DNA from: Anaerolineaceae bacterium
GTDB lineage: Bacteria; Chloroflexota; Anaerolineae; Anaerolineales; Anaerolineaceae
Direction: 5' to 3'
NCBI GenBank assembly: GCA_011620505.1
Contig: WOZA01000024.1
Location: forward strand, 1-32,522
DNA length: 32,522 nt
The notes under the pieces are model-generated. The model had not been told where the DNA came from, ran no database searches, and saw only the letters and a list, made by a program, of their open reading frames with translations. The position numbers and the translations under genes are program-made. This document shows positions 22,693 to 30,482 of the stretch, one piece after another. Position 1 is the stretch's first letter. Each line of letters begins with the position of its first letter.

Positions 22693-22735
22693 AAATAGTG
22701 GTGGTCACTTCGAGGATTCGGGGTGACCACTATTT
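22693..22735 (+). repeat. Hairpin between EIIB and the unknown membrane protein, no U-tract
   Basis: AAATAGTGGTGGTCAC (22693-22708) pairs with GTGACCACTATTT (22723-22735), 13 bp with a three-nt bulge from a duplicated GTG. The loop is 14 nt. No T run follows the stem. The structure sits 33 nt before the next ATG. Confidence 0.7.
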
Positions 22736-22767
22736 ATAGACGCAACAAGTGAATAGGAAACCCTGCC

Positions 22768-23403
22768 ATGCAATTGAAAATCGCCAAAATTATTAATAGC
22801 CTGCTTATCGTTCTGACCGTAATTATCTTAGCGCTTGCGGGAGGCTATATCTTTGTATACAACCGCTACCCCGAATTTAGGACGACTTACTTAATTATTT
22901 TCGTGCTTGTTGCTATTGGATTGATGCTCTTTTTCAGATGGATGGAAGAGGGCTGGGACAAACGTGTCATTACCCGCATGGTCAAAGATGGTAAGGTCGC
23001 GTTGGCAAATATCAAACACTCGGAACGCGTGATGCGCATGCGCGACAGCACATTTACCAATTTCTGGCTGTATGAATTCGTGGCAGATTTGGTAACTCCC
23101 GATCTCGTAAACCTGAACGAAGTGAAATTCTGGGAAAAAATGAATGCGGACACCCAACAGATTCCCAACGGCTCCGTCTTTGTGACGTACGACCCCGAAA
23201 AGCCAACCCAAATCTTTGTTGTGCCAAATGTGTTGATCAGCCAGCTGCCCGAGCTGATGCCCGTGGTGCGTAAGATTGAAGCGAATGCGTCCATTCGGTA
23301 CCTGGACGCGTATTACAACAAAGGCATGGTTATCAAAAGCATGAAAGACTCGCTGGCGGAGCAGAGCCAGGCGGTGGAAGAAAAGAAAAAGAAGGAAGGC
23401 TGA
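22768..23403 (+). CDS. Two-TM membrane protein of unknown function in the PTS run
   Basis: A 211-aa protein I do not recognise. Two hydrophobic segments (about 8-30 and 39-57) form a hairpin, followed by a soluble domain (about 60-210) that should lie in the cytosol. The tail is Lys/Glu-rich (VEEKKKKEG). It is not an EIIA: there is no SHGxLA phosphorylation motif. The only weak SD-like element is AGGA. It is placed between EIIB and the oxidoreductase, with the next start only two nt after its stop, so it is part of the run. It might assist the transporter or tether an enzyme. That is inference from position only. Confidence 0.7.
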   Translation: MQLKIAKIINSLLIVLTVIILALAGGYIFVYNRYPEFRTTYLIIFVLVAIGLMLFFRWMEEGWDKRVITRMVKDGKVALANIKHSERVMRMRDSTFTNFWLYEFVADLVTPDLVNLNEVKFWEKMNADTQQIPNGSVFVTYDPEKPTQIFVVPNVLISQLPELMPVVRKIEANASIRYLDAYYNKGMVIKSMKDSLAEQSQAVEEKKKKEG

Positions 23404-23404
23404 G

Positions 23405-24400
23405 ATGATGAGGATTGGGACAATAGGAACCGGGATTATCGTTGATGGTTTTTTTGATGCGGTCAGCAAGACCGACGACGCAGAAGTGGTTGTGATCTAC
23501 TCGCGCAATGAAGAAACCGCGCAGGCTTTTGCAGCCAAGCACAACCTGACAAAATGGCATACAGACCGGGATGCTTTTCTGAATGACCCTGAGATCGACG
23601 TCGTTTATGTAGCCTCACCCAATTCGCTCCATTACCAATGGACGCTTGATGCCCTGAAGGCAGGCAAAGGGGTCATTTGCGAAAAACCCTTTGTTTCGAC
23701 CCGCGCGGAGTGTGAGACCCTGCGTAATCTTGCTCACGAAAAAGGCTTGTTCCTGGTGGAGGCTATCACTGTCCCGCATCTGCCCAACTTCCAATTGATC
23801 CGCGACCATTTGGATAAAATCGCTCCGGTCAGGTTGGTGCAGCTCAACTTTTCGCAGTACTCAAGCAAACACAAAGCTTTTTTGGAAGGCAAGAATCCGA
23901 ACATCTTCAACCCTGCCTTTGCTGGCGGCGCCTTGATGGATATCAACTACTACAACTTGCGCTTCATGCTTGATCTGTTCGGCGAGCCTGAGAATGTGCG
24001 CTATTTTGCCAATCTTGCGCACAATGGCATCGACACATCCGGTGTGCTGCTGATGACCTATCCGGGTTTTCTGGCAGAGGCTGTAGGGGCAAAGGACAGC
24101 CGCAGCGAGAATATGGTGCAAATCCAGGGCGAAAAGGGTTACATCAAAGTGCCCAAGGAAAGCAGCCGCTGCATCTCGTTCACGGTAGTCACCCAGAATG
24201 GCGAAGAAACATTCAATGAGCAGGCAGATGATAACGTGCTTGTCTATGAGATGCGGGAATTCGCTGAAATGTACCAAACTAACGACCTGGCCAAACGAGA
24301 TGAATTGTTGGAAATGACCTGCCGTGGCATGAAGTGGCTTGAGATAGCCCGCAAGGACGGCGGAGTATATTTTGAAGGAGAAACGCGATATGTGGATTAG
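23405..24400 (+). CDS. Gfo/Idh/MocA-family oxidoreductase
   Basis: A 331-aa NAD(P)-dependent sugar oxidoreductase. The N-terminal Rossmann domain has RIGTIGTGIIVDGF (GxGxxG type), and VYVASPNSLHYQW and GKGVICEKPF carry the conserved EKP Lys. The C-terminal alpha/beta domain contains GGALMDINYYNLRFMLDLFG. The family oxidises or reduces a sugar hydroxyl, such as inositol, glucose-fructose or an amino-sugar derivative. ATG 23405 and ATG 23408 are adjacent; both follow AAGGAAGG in the preceding gene. Its stop overlaps the next start by 11 nt. Within an amino-sugar run it suggests that a modified sugar is being handled. The substrate is unknown. Confidence 0.9.
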   Translation: MMRIGTIGTGIIVDGFFDAVSKTDDAEVVVIYSRNEETAQAFAAKHNLTKWHTDRDAFLNDPEIDVVYVASPNSLHYQWTLDALKAGKGVICEKPFVSTRAECETLRNLAHEKGLFLVEAITVPHLPNFQLIRDHLDKIAPVRLVQLNFSQYSSKHKAFLEGKNPNIFNPAFAGGALMDINYYNLRFMLDLFGEPENVRYFANLAHNGIDTSGVLLMTYPGFLAEAVGAKDSRSENMVQIQGEKGYIKVPKESSRCISFTVVTQNGEETFNEQADDNVLVYEMREFAEMYQTNDLAKRDELLEMTCRGMKWLEIARKDGGVYFEGETRYVD

Positions 24401-25607
24401 ATCAACCCGGATTTACACTGAAGATGGTCTGTTGGACGGCTGGATGCGGATTGAAGAGGGGAAGATTATCCAATTTGGCAAGGGTGAAAAAGAAGGCGCG
24501 GTTGATTTTGGCGACCTGCGCATCATTCCCGGCATATTTGATACGCATATCCACGGCACCCAGGGCTATACCATGTGGGAGGAAGGCGAGAGTGGGGATA
24601 TTGATTTCCAGTTGGATGGCTTTTTGAAGGGTGTGGCGAGTGAGGGTGTGACGTTAGTTCTCCCAACGCTTTTTAGCGCTACCGGTGACGGCGAGGGCGC
24701 CCTGGAAGTACTGAAGAAAACCGCGAATCGAGTCGGCAAGCCGCAAAACGGCGCGAACGTGGCGGGTGTGCACTTTGAAGGCCCCTACTTGAACCGGGTC
24801 GGCGAGAAAGGCATCCGTCCGAAACCCCCCACGATCAATCTGGATTTTGTGCGTAAGGCGATCGAGGCTGGGAGCGGACATCTAAAACTGATGGGGTTGG
24901 CACCAGAACTGCCCCAGTCAGAAGAATTGGTCGACCTCCTGATAGAGCATGGCGTAATCGCCGCGTTTACCCACACGGATTGTAATTCAACCCAGGCATT
25001 TGCCGCTTTCGATCATGGCATTACCGTGGCGACGCATCTGTGCAACGTGATGACCGGAATTCACCACCGCGATGTGGGCGGGTTGGGGGCAGCGCTGCTG
25101 GATGAACGCGTTACCTGCGAGCTGATCTGCGACGGCTTGCACGTCTCTAATCCGATGATCGAGATTGTGATGCGTGCCAAGCCCCACGAAAAAATCATGC
25201 TGATTTCCGATTGCACCGGTTATTCCGGCGCGCCAACCGGTACCTATAGGGGCTTCCTGGGGCATTCAGGCGAAGTGATCGTGGACGATTTGGGCTTTGT
25301 CCGCGAAACAGGTGGGCGTCTGCGCGGGAGCAGTAAGCCGGTGCTCTATGGCATCTGGAACCTGGTGGAAAACGTCGGGCTTGAGATGGACGACGCCTTG
25401 AGGATGGCCTCACTCGTGCCTGCCCGAAAATATGGTTTTGGAGATAAAAAGGGTTCGCTGAAAATTGGCAAAGACGCTGATTTTGTGGTGATCAGTGATG
25501 ATTACAAAGCACTTGAAACTTACGTGGAGGGGCGCAAGGTCTTCGACCGTGCCAGTGAAGGAGATAAGATTTTTAACCAGCAAATGCTGGAGACTTTACT
25601 GAGGTGA
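24390..25607 (+). CDS. nagA: N-acetylglucosamine-6-phosphate deacetylase-like amidohydrolase (copy 2)
   Basis: A second NagA, 405 aa, about 30 residues longer than copy 1 and clearly diverged from it. The metal and catalytic residues sit at near-canonical positions: HIH (53-55), EGPY (E130), H195 in FTHTDC, H216 in THLCNVM, and Asp 274 in ISDCTG. The C-terminal strand GSLKIGKDADFVVISD is typical. I choose ATG 24390, nine nt after AAGGAG; an upstream TTG in frame is unlikely. The start overlaps the oxidoreductase stop and the end overlaps the next ribosome site, so translation is coupled. It may favour GalNAc-6-P or an unusual N-acyl hexosamine phosphate. Confidence 0.92.
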   Translation: MWIRSTRIYTEDGLLDGWMRIEEGKIIQFGKGEKEGAVDFGDLRIIPGIFDTHIHGTQGYTMWEEGESGDIDFQLDGFLKGVASEGVTLVLPTLFSATGDGEGALEVLKKTANRVGKPQNGANVAGVHFEGPYLNRVGEKGIRPKPPTINLDFVRKAIEAGSGHLKLMGLAPELPQSEELVDLLIEHGVIAAFTHTDCNSTQAFAAFDHGITVATHLCNVMTGIHHRDVGGLGAALLDERVTCELICDGLHVSNPMIEIVMRAKPHEKIMLISDCTGYSGAPTGTYRGFLGHSGEVIVDDLGFVRETGGRLRGSSKPVLYGIWNLVENVGLEMDDALRMASLVPARKYGFGDKKGSLKIGKDADFVVISDDYKALETYVEGRKVFDRASEGDKIFNQQMLETLLR

Positions 25608-25609
25608 AA

Positions 25610-26857
25610 ATGATCAAAGTAGCAACATCCACCCGCTATGTAACCCCGCAGGAACCCTGTTTTATGGGCGGCTACGGCATGCGCAGGCAGAAGTCTGAAG
25701 GCATCCTCGATGAGTTGAAATGCACTGCAGTACTCCTGGAGATCGATGGGTCGCCCATTGTGATGTGCGATGTGGAAATCCTGATGATCACATCGGAAAT
25801 CGTCACAGCAGTCAAAGAAAGACTATTGCGCGAGTATGGCATCCAGCCTGAAATGGTCACCATCGCTACCACCCACACCCATGCCGGCCCGGAGATCCGT
25901 TCCGAGCGATTGCCAATGTTTGATGAAGAAAGTGATGATAGCTTTTGGCGGCGATATCAGGACTTCTTGAAGGAAAGGATCTTTATCACCATCGCTGACT
26001 GTTTTGAAACTGAGCTGAGAGAAGCTGAGGCCTGGTATCGTACCGTGAAAATTGAGGGGTTGTATGGCAATCGGAATGGGATTGGCAAGCCCGAGGACAA
26101 AGATGTCACGTTGATCGTCTTCAAAAACGAAAAAGAGGTGTTGGCTGCAATTGTGAATATTGCCTGCCACCCGACCGTGTTGGGCGCCCAGAACCTGCAG
26201 ATCAGCAGTGACTTGCTGGGGTACATCAGCCGTGGTGTCAAAGAAAGACTGGGAGTGTATCCACTGATGATGCAAGGCGCTTCCGGGGATATGAGCAACC
26301 GCAACTACCGCCAGGGGCACGATGCACAAGAGCTGACCCGCACGGGTGAGGGCATTTTGGCACAGCTATTTGCCAGCCAGGAATTAGCCCCGCTCAGCCT
26401 GGACAAACCGGTGGTCGAACCTTACCACTGGGAAACCAGTTATCCAGTGGATAAAGAAGCTCTCAAAAAACTGCAGATGCAAATCAGGCAGCAAATGGCA
26501 GCCGAAGAAAATTACGACAAGCACAAGATCCTGCTTTCTTCGGATTATGCGATTGACCTCAAGTTGAAGAAAGAGGAAATTACCGCCAATTTTGATGCGG
26601 CAATTATCCGAATGGGAGATCTCGAAATCTGTAAGCAGCCCGGGGAAATGTTCTCGCGCTTTGGCATGAAGATCAAAGCCGCCAGCAAGGCAAAGCTCCC
26701 GCTCATCTGGGGTTATGCCGATGACTATGGCGGCTATCTTGCGGACGAGGGTGAGTATGGCAAGACCTACGAAAGCATCATGTCACCCATGCCAAAAGGC
26801 GCTTCGGAAGAAATTACTGATGACCTGGCCCGTTTAATGGCAGGAGAAACGGAGTAA
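25610..26857 (+). CDS. Neutral/alkaline ceramidase-family (N-terminal domain) hydrolase, cytosolic
   Basis: A 415-aa protein matching the catalytic domain of neutral ceramidases, Zn-dependent amidases. Landmarks are TTHTHAGPEI (87-96), ACHPTVLG (185-192) and MQGASGDMSNR (221-231). There is no signal peptide, so it is cytosolic, and the C-terminal domain of full ceramidases (usually 650 aa or more) is absent. ATG 25610 is chosen; GAGGTGAAA is the SD sequence and overlaps the nagA stop. In this setting an amide-bond hydrolase acting on an N-acylated sugar is an attractive idea. Ceramide as substrate is unlikely in the cytosol. Membership is good, the substrate is unknown. Confidence 0.8.
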   Translation: MIKVATSTRYVTPQEPCFMGGYGMRRQKSEGILDELKCTAVLLEIDGSPIVMCDVEILMITSEIVTAVKERLLREYGIQPEMVTIATTHTHAGPEIRSERLPMFDEESDDSFWRRYQDFLKERIFITIADCFETELREAEAWYRTVKIEGLYGNRNGIGKPEDKDVTLIVFKNEKEVLAAIVNIACHPTVLGAQNLQISSDLLGYISRGVKERLGVYPLMMQGASGDMSNRNYRQGHDAQELTRTGEGILAQLFASQELAPLSLDKPVVEPYHWETSYPVDKEALKKLQMQIRQQMAAEENYDKHKILLSSDYAIDLKLKKEEITANFDAAIIRMGDLEICKQPGEMFSRFGMKIKAASKAKLPLIWGYADDYGGYLADEGEYGKTYESIMSPMPKGASEEITDDLARLMAGETE

Positions 26858-26859
26858 AG

Positions 26860-27591
26860 ATGAAATATTCAAATGAATACCTGGAACATTTGGAAGGAAT
26901 CCTTGAGAAGATCAAGGCGAATGAAGAGCAATACCGCGAAACTGCAGCCGCGATATTGGAACGAGTCAAGCAAGGAGGAATGATATTTCCCTTTGGCACC
27001 GGGCATGGGCATCTTCTGGCACTTGAGATGTTCTATCGCGCTGGCGGCATGGTGCGGGTTAATCCGATACTGACCGAAGAACTGATGCTGCACAAATCAG
27101 CCACAGGTTCCTCAGCTTTTGAACGCAGCGAAGGCAAGGCTGAGCCACTGCTGGAGGAATTCAAGGTCAGTGAAAAGGATGTGGTGATTGTGTTCTCGAA
27201 CAGCGGCATCAACCCGCTGACCATCGAGATGGCTTTGGGTGCAAAAGAACGCGGCGCTCTAACCGTAGCTCTGACCAATTTGAACCATTCACGTCCACTG
27301 CAGAGCCGCCACCATTCGGGATTGAAATTGTATGAGATTTGCGACATTGTGCTCGATAATTTTGGTGTCTTGGGCGATGCCTGCGTGAAGGTTGCTTCGG
27401 GGATCAAGATCGCGCCGACATCCACGGTCTCTGGAGCAGCGATTGTGCATACCCTGACTGCCATGATGGTTGAGCTGGCGGAGGCAGAGGGCTATGAACT
27501 CGAACTATACACTTCCGGCAACGTGCCCAATGGGCACGAACGCAACCTGGCGCTGATAGAAAAGTACAAAGGTGTTATTAAAAGCCTCTAA
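26860..27591 (+). CDS. SIS-domain protein, UPF0309 type (copy 2)
   Basis: A 243-aa paralogue of the run's first gene. Shared blocks are FGTGHGHLLALEMFYRAGG, FSNSGINPLTIEMAL, RGALTVALT, SRHHSGLKLYEICDIVLDN and GDACVKV. The N-terminal helices are also alike. GGAG overlaps the ceramidase-like gene's end, and the ATG follows its stop by two nt. Two diverged UPF0309 proteins flanking the PTS, oxidoreductase and NagA genes imply two phosphosugar-processing steps, or two substrates. A dehydratase or isomerase role acting on GlcNAc-6-P or a related compound is inferred, not shown. Confidence 0.85.
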   Translation: MKYSNEYLEHLEGILEKIKANEEQYRETAAAILERVKQGGMIFPFGTGHGHLLALEMFYRAGGMVRVNPILTEELMLHKSATGSSAFERSEGKAEPLLEEFKVSEKDVVIVFSNSGINPLTIEMALGAKERGALTVALTNLNHSRPLQSRHHSGLKLYEICDIVLDNFGVLGDACVKVASGIKIAPTSTVSGAAIVHTLTAMMVELAEAEGYELELYTSGNVPNGHERNLALIEKYKGVIKSL

Positions 27592-27625
27592 GCCGGACAC
27601 CTAACCGGAATGGAAAGGAATTGTT

Positions 27626-28480
27626 TTGAAGAGAGAATTCAATAAAGAGAATATCAAGTTAGCCGCTTTCGATCTGGATGGGACGATTCTGACCAAGAGT
27701 TACATTACCGAGGTGACCAAAGCTGCCATTACACGCCTGGCTGAAAGCGGGGTGAGGACGATCGTGGCGACCGGTCGGCACTTATTCCAATTACCCCCCG
27801 CGGTATTGGACATTTCCAGTTTCCAGATTGCCATTGGTTCCAACGGCGCGATGATTGGCAATATTCGCAGTCACGAACTTTACCATTTTGATGGTTTCGA
27901 TGTGGAAACCGCTTTGCGATTTCTGCGCTGGTTACCCACCGTGACCAATTCCTTCCACATCGCTTTTCAAGACGGTTCTGGCTACCTGATGCGAGAGGAT
28001 TACGAGCGGTTGCTCGATTTGCAGCCCAACGATGTGGAGAGGGAAAAATCAGCTCGGGAATACCAGCGGGTTTATACGATCCTTGATGACCTTGATCATG
28101 TCGAACAAACCATGAAGCCGGTGGCTAAGTTTGGTTTCAGGATGGCAAAAGAGGAAGACGTGCCTGCCGCGGTTCAGCTGGTGCGGCAAAATTTTGGGTT
28201 TGAAGCTGCCATCACGGATTATCAGACCATCGAGGTGACAAAAGCCGGCGTGACGAAAGCTTCCGGGTTAATACGTGTGTGTGATCACTATGGACTGAAG
28301 CCCGAAAATGTGATTGTCTTCGGCGACAGCGGTAACGATGTACCGGCGATGAGAATAGCCGGCTATGCCGTGGCGATGGGCGACGCCGCCCCAGATGTAA
28401 AAGCCGCGGCAGATGAAGTCACAGCAAGCATCCATGATGATGGCGTGGTCCTGGCGATTAATCGTTTATTTGACCTGTAA
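27626..28480 (+). CDS. Cof-type HAD hydrolase (copy 2)
   Basis: A 284-aa Cof/YbiV-like HAD phosphatase. Motif I is AAFDLDGTIL (Asp 16 and Asp 18), motif II TIVATGR, motif IV GDSGNDVPAM. It starts at TTG 27626, five nt after AAAGGA; I see no ATG that fits. It is in the run between the second SIS gene and murQ, with only ten nt to murQ. It is diverged from the HAD gene at 18033, so it is probably not a recent duplication. A phosphatase inside a catabolic run would recycle or drain a dead-end sugar phosphate; this is inference. Confidence 0.88.
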   Translation: MKREFNKENIKLAAFDLDGTILTKSYITEVTKAAITRLAESGVRTIVATGRHLFQLPPAVLDISSFQIAIGSNGAMIGNIRSHELYHFDGFDVETALRFLRWLPTVTNSFHIAFQDGSGYLMREDYERLLDLQPNDVEREKSAREYQRVYTILDDLDHVEQTMKPVAKFGFRMAKEEDVPAAVQLVRQNFGFEAAITDYQTIEVTKAGVTKASGLIRVCDHYGLKPENVIVFGDSGNDVPAMRIAGYAVAMGDAAPDVKAAADEVTASIHDDGVVLAINRLFDL

Positions 28481-28489
28481 AGGAGAAAA

Positions 28490-29404
28490 ATGGCAGTTCA
28501 ACCCTCTGAAATTAGGAAATTGAAGACTGAACAGCGCAACCCTGCAACTCTGGATATTGACCTGCTTCCCACGCTGGCTATGGTGCGGATGCTGAACGAT
28601 CAAAACCGGGTGCTGGCTGACGCGGTGGACGAGCAGGCTGAACAGATAGCGAAAGCTATCGAGCTCATTACTGAACGCATGCAGCGCGGAGGACGCTTGA
28701 TCTATATTGGCGCAGGCACCAGCGGCAGACTTGGTGTGATGGATGCCGCTGAGATCCCGCCAACCTTTTCATACCCTCCCGAGGGAGTGGTTGGCTTGAT
28801 TGCTGGCGGTGACCTCGCCCTTCGTGGGGCAGTGGAACACGTTGAGGATGATCCCCTGGCAGCCGCTGAACAGCTAAAGGCTCTCGGTCTATACCAGAAC
28901 GATGTCGTGTGCGGCATCGCTGCCAGTGGGCGGACGCCCTATGTGATTGGCGGGTTGGATTACGCCAAGAGTGTTGGCGCGGGGACAATCAGCGTTGCGA
29001 ATAACAAGCACAGCGAAATTGGCAGACATGCGGATGTGGCGATCGAAGTTGAAACCGGACCGGAAGCGCTTTCAGGCTCAACCCGCCTGAAGGCTGGCAC
29101 CGCCCAGAAACTGGTGTTGAACCTGCTCTCAACAGGGACGATGATTCAGCAAGGCAAAACTTACAGCAACCTGATGGTGGACGTCAAAGCGACGAATGAG
29201 AAACTGCAGGCGCGCTGCCTGAACATCCTGCGGGAAATCTTCCCCGCGTTGGAAACCGAGCGCCTTGCGGAAGCCCTGGCACGTGCAAATGGCAGCGTGA
29301 AACTGGCGGCAGTCATTATCAAAACCGGGCTTCCAGTGGAGCAGGCGCGCGCTGAACTGGAACGGCACGACGGGCATCTGCGCCGCGTCTTTGGGGAGGC
29401 ATAA
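28490..29404 (+). CDS. murQ: N-acetylmuramic acid 6-phosphate etherase
   Basis: MurQ removes the D-lactyl ether from MurNAc-6-P, giving GlcNAc-6-P and D-lactate, the key step in peptidoglycan recycling and MurNAc use. The 304-aa protein has the SIS-type etherase signature IYIGAGTSGRLGVMDAAEIP (71-90, catalytic Glu 88), CGIAASGRTPYVIGG, SGSTRLKAGTAQK and NLMVDVKATNEKL. Length is normal. AAAGGAG sits six nt before the ATG. A MurNAc kinase (MurK) or MurP transporter is not seen, but the mannose-family PTS could supply MurNAc-6-P directly. Its product would feed the NagA proteins. The identification is secure. Confidence 0.97.
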   Translation: MAVQPSEIRKLKTEQRNPATLDIDLLPTLAMVRMLNDQNRVLADAVDEQAEQIAKAIELITERMQRGGRLIYIGAGTSGRLGVMDAAEIPPTFSYPPEGVVGLIAGGDLALRGAVEHVEDDPLAAAEQLKALGLYQNDVVCGIAASGRTPYVIGGLDYAKSVGAGTISVANNKHSEIGRHADVAIEVETGPEALSGSTRLKAGTAQKLVLNLLSTGTMIQQGKTYSNLMVDVKATNEKLQARCLNILREIFPALETERLAEALARANGSVKLAAVIIKTGLPVEQARAELERHDGHLRRVFGEA

Positions 29405-29405
29405 G

Positions 29406-30416
29406 ATGCTGGCGAGAACCGTCATCATTCCAGCCAAAGGACGAGCGGAAGTTGTGGAGGAAGAGCTCGATACCAGCCGTTTACAGCCCAACGAAGCCAT
29501 CATCCAGGCAGAAGCCAGCATGATTAGCGCCGGCACAGAACTCTCGCGCGTGTTCGAGATCAAGAAAGGCTTTAGCTACCCTGTGCGCCCGGGCTATTCG
29601 GCGGTGGGAAAAGTGCTGGCGAAGGGGGAGGGGCTGACCGACCTGCAGGTTGGGGACCGGGTGTTCTATACCGGACCGCACGCATCGATCTGCCGCTTCT
29701 CCCGCGGGAACCGTACCCAGGGTCCGATGATCTTTAAGTTGCCTGAGGGCATTAGCCCACAGGAAGGCTCGTTGATCACGCTGGCATTGGTGGCCATCAG
29801 CGGCGTGAACAGCGTGGAAGTCCGTTTGGGCGATCGGATAGGCGTGTTTGGCATGGGAATGATTGGGCTTTTGGCAGCACTGATGCTCAAGAAGCTTGGG
29901 GCAGAGGTGGTGGCAATTGACCCGGTGGTGGAGCGCTGTGCCCAGGCGCAGCAGATGGGCATTACACAGATCGTAGATTGCCCGGCGGAAGAGCAGCTGG
30001 CGCAGATCCAGGCGCGCTTTGGCGGGCTGGACGCGGCTGTGGACGTGACAGGCGCGGCACGAGCTATTGAGACGGCAGTTCTTTCTACCAAGAAATACGG
30101 GCAGGTGACGCTGCTGGGCACCCCTCGCGCAGCCTGCACCCTGGATGTGACCCCCATGCTGAATGCCATCCACATGCGCATGCTGCGCGTGACCGGGGCA
30201 TTCAACAGCCTGGAACCGGTGTTTGAGAGCGAAGGCATGCGCATGAACGTGGCGCGCAACTTTGAGACCGTTTGCGGCATGATCTTGAGCCGCGAACTGC
30301 CAGTTTCGTGGCTGATCAGCCATGTGATCAAGCCTGAGGAAGTGGAAAGAGCCTACCACGGCTTGATGTTCGAACCGGATCTGTACCACTGCGTGGTGAT
30401 TGACTGGAGCAAGTAG
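29406..30416 (+). CDS. Medium-chain dehydrogenase-like protein lacking the catalytic Cys
   Basis: A 336-aa medium-chain dehydrogenase/reductase with a Rossmann domain. GVFGMGMIGLLAAL (147-160) is the NAD-binding glycine motif, and PGYSAVGKV is conserved in the N-terminal domain. The position usually held by GxCGTD, with the Zn-binding Cys, reads MISAGTE (39-45), so the catalytic Zn site is altered and the enzyme may not be a standard alcohol dehydrogenase. Related MISAGTE dehydrogenases often sit beside Gfo/Idh/MocA genes, as here. The start is ATG 29406, seven nt after GGGGAGG. It is the last gene of the run; the hutI promoter follows. Confidence 0.85.
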   Translation: MLARTVIIPAKGRAEVVEEELDTSRLQPNEAIIQAEASMISAGTELSRVFEIKKGFSYPVRPGYSAVGKVLAKGEGLTDLQVGDRVFYTGPHASICRFSRGNRTQGPMIFKLPEGISPQEGSLITLALVAISGVNSVEVRLGDRIGVFGMGMIGLLAALMLKKLGAEVVAIDPVVERCAQAQQMGITQIVDCPAEEQLAQIQARFGGLDAAVDVTGAARAIETAVLSTKKYGQVTLLGTPRAACTLDVTPMLNAIHMRMLRVTGAFNSLEPVFESEGMRMNVARNFETVCGMILSRELPVSWLISHVIKPEEVERAYHGLMFEPDLYHCVVIDWSK

Positions 30417-30469
30417 TTCGTTTATTGCCTGGTTACGTTGGGTCATGCCCGACTTTGTAGCATATCCGT

Positions 30470-30482
30470 TACAATTAGGGTA
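30470..30482 (+). promoter_or_regulatory. -10 box giving a leaderless hutI mRNA
   Basis: TACAAT at 30470-30475 is followed by six nt and the ATG at 30482, the same geometry as at sbcD and surE. No SD sequence and no good -35 are visible. Confidence 0.55.

Noticed and set aside
22768..23403. Missing EIIA
   Set aside because: It has membrane segments and no SHG-type phosphorylation motif, so it does not fill that role.
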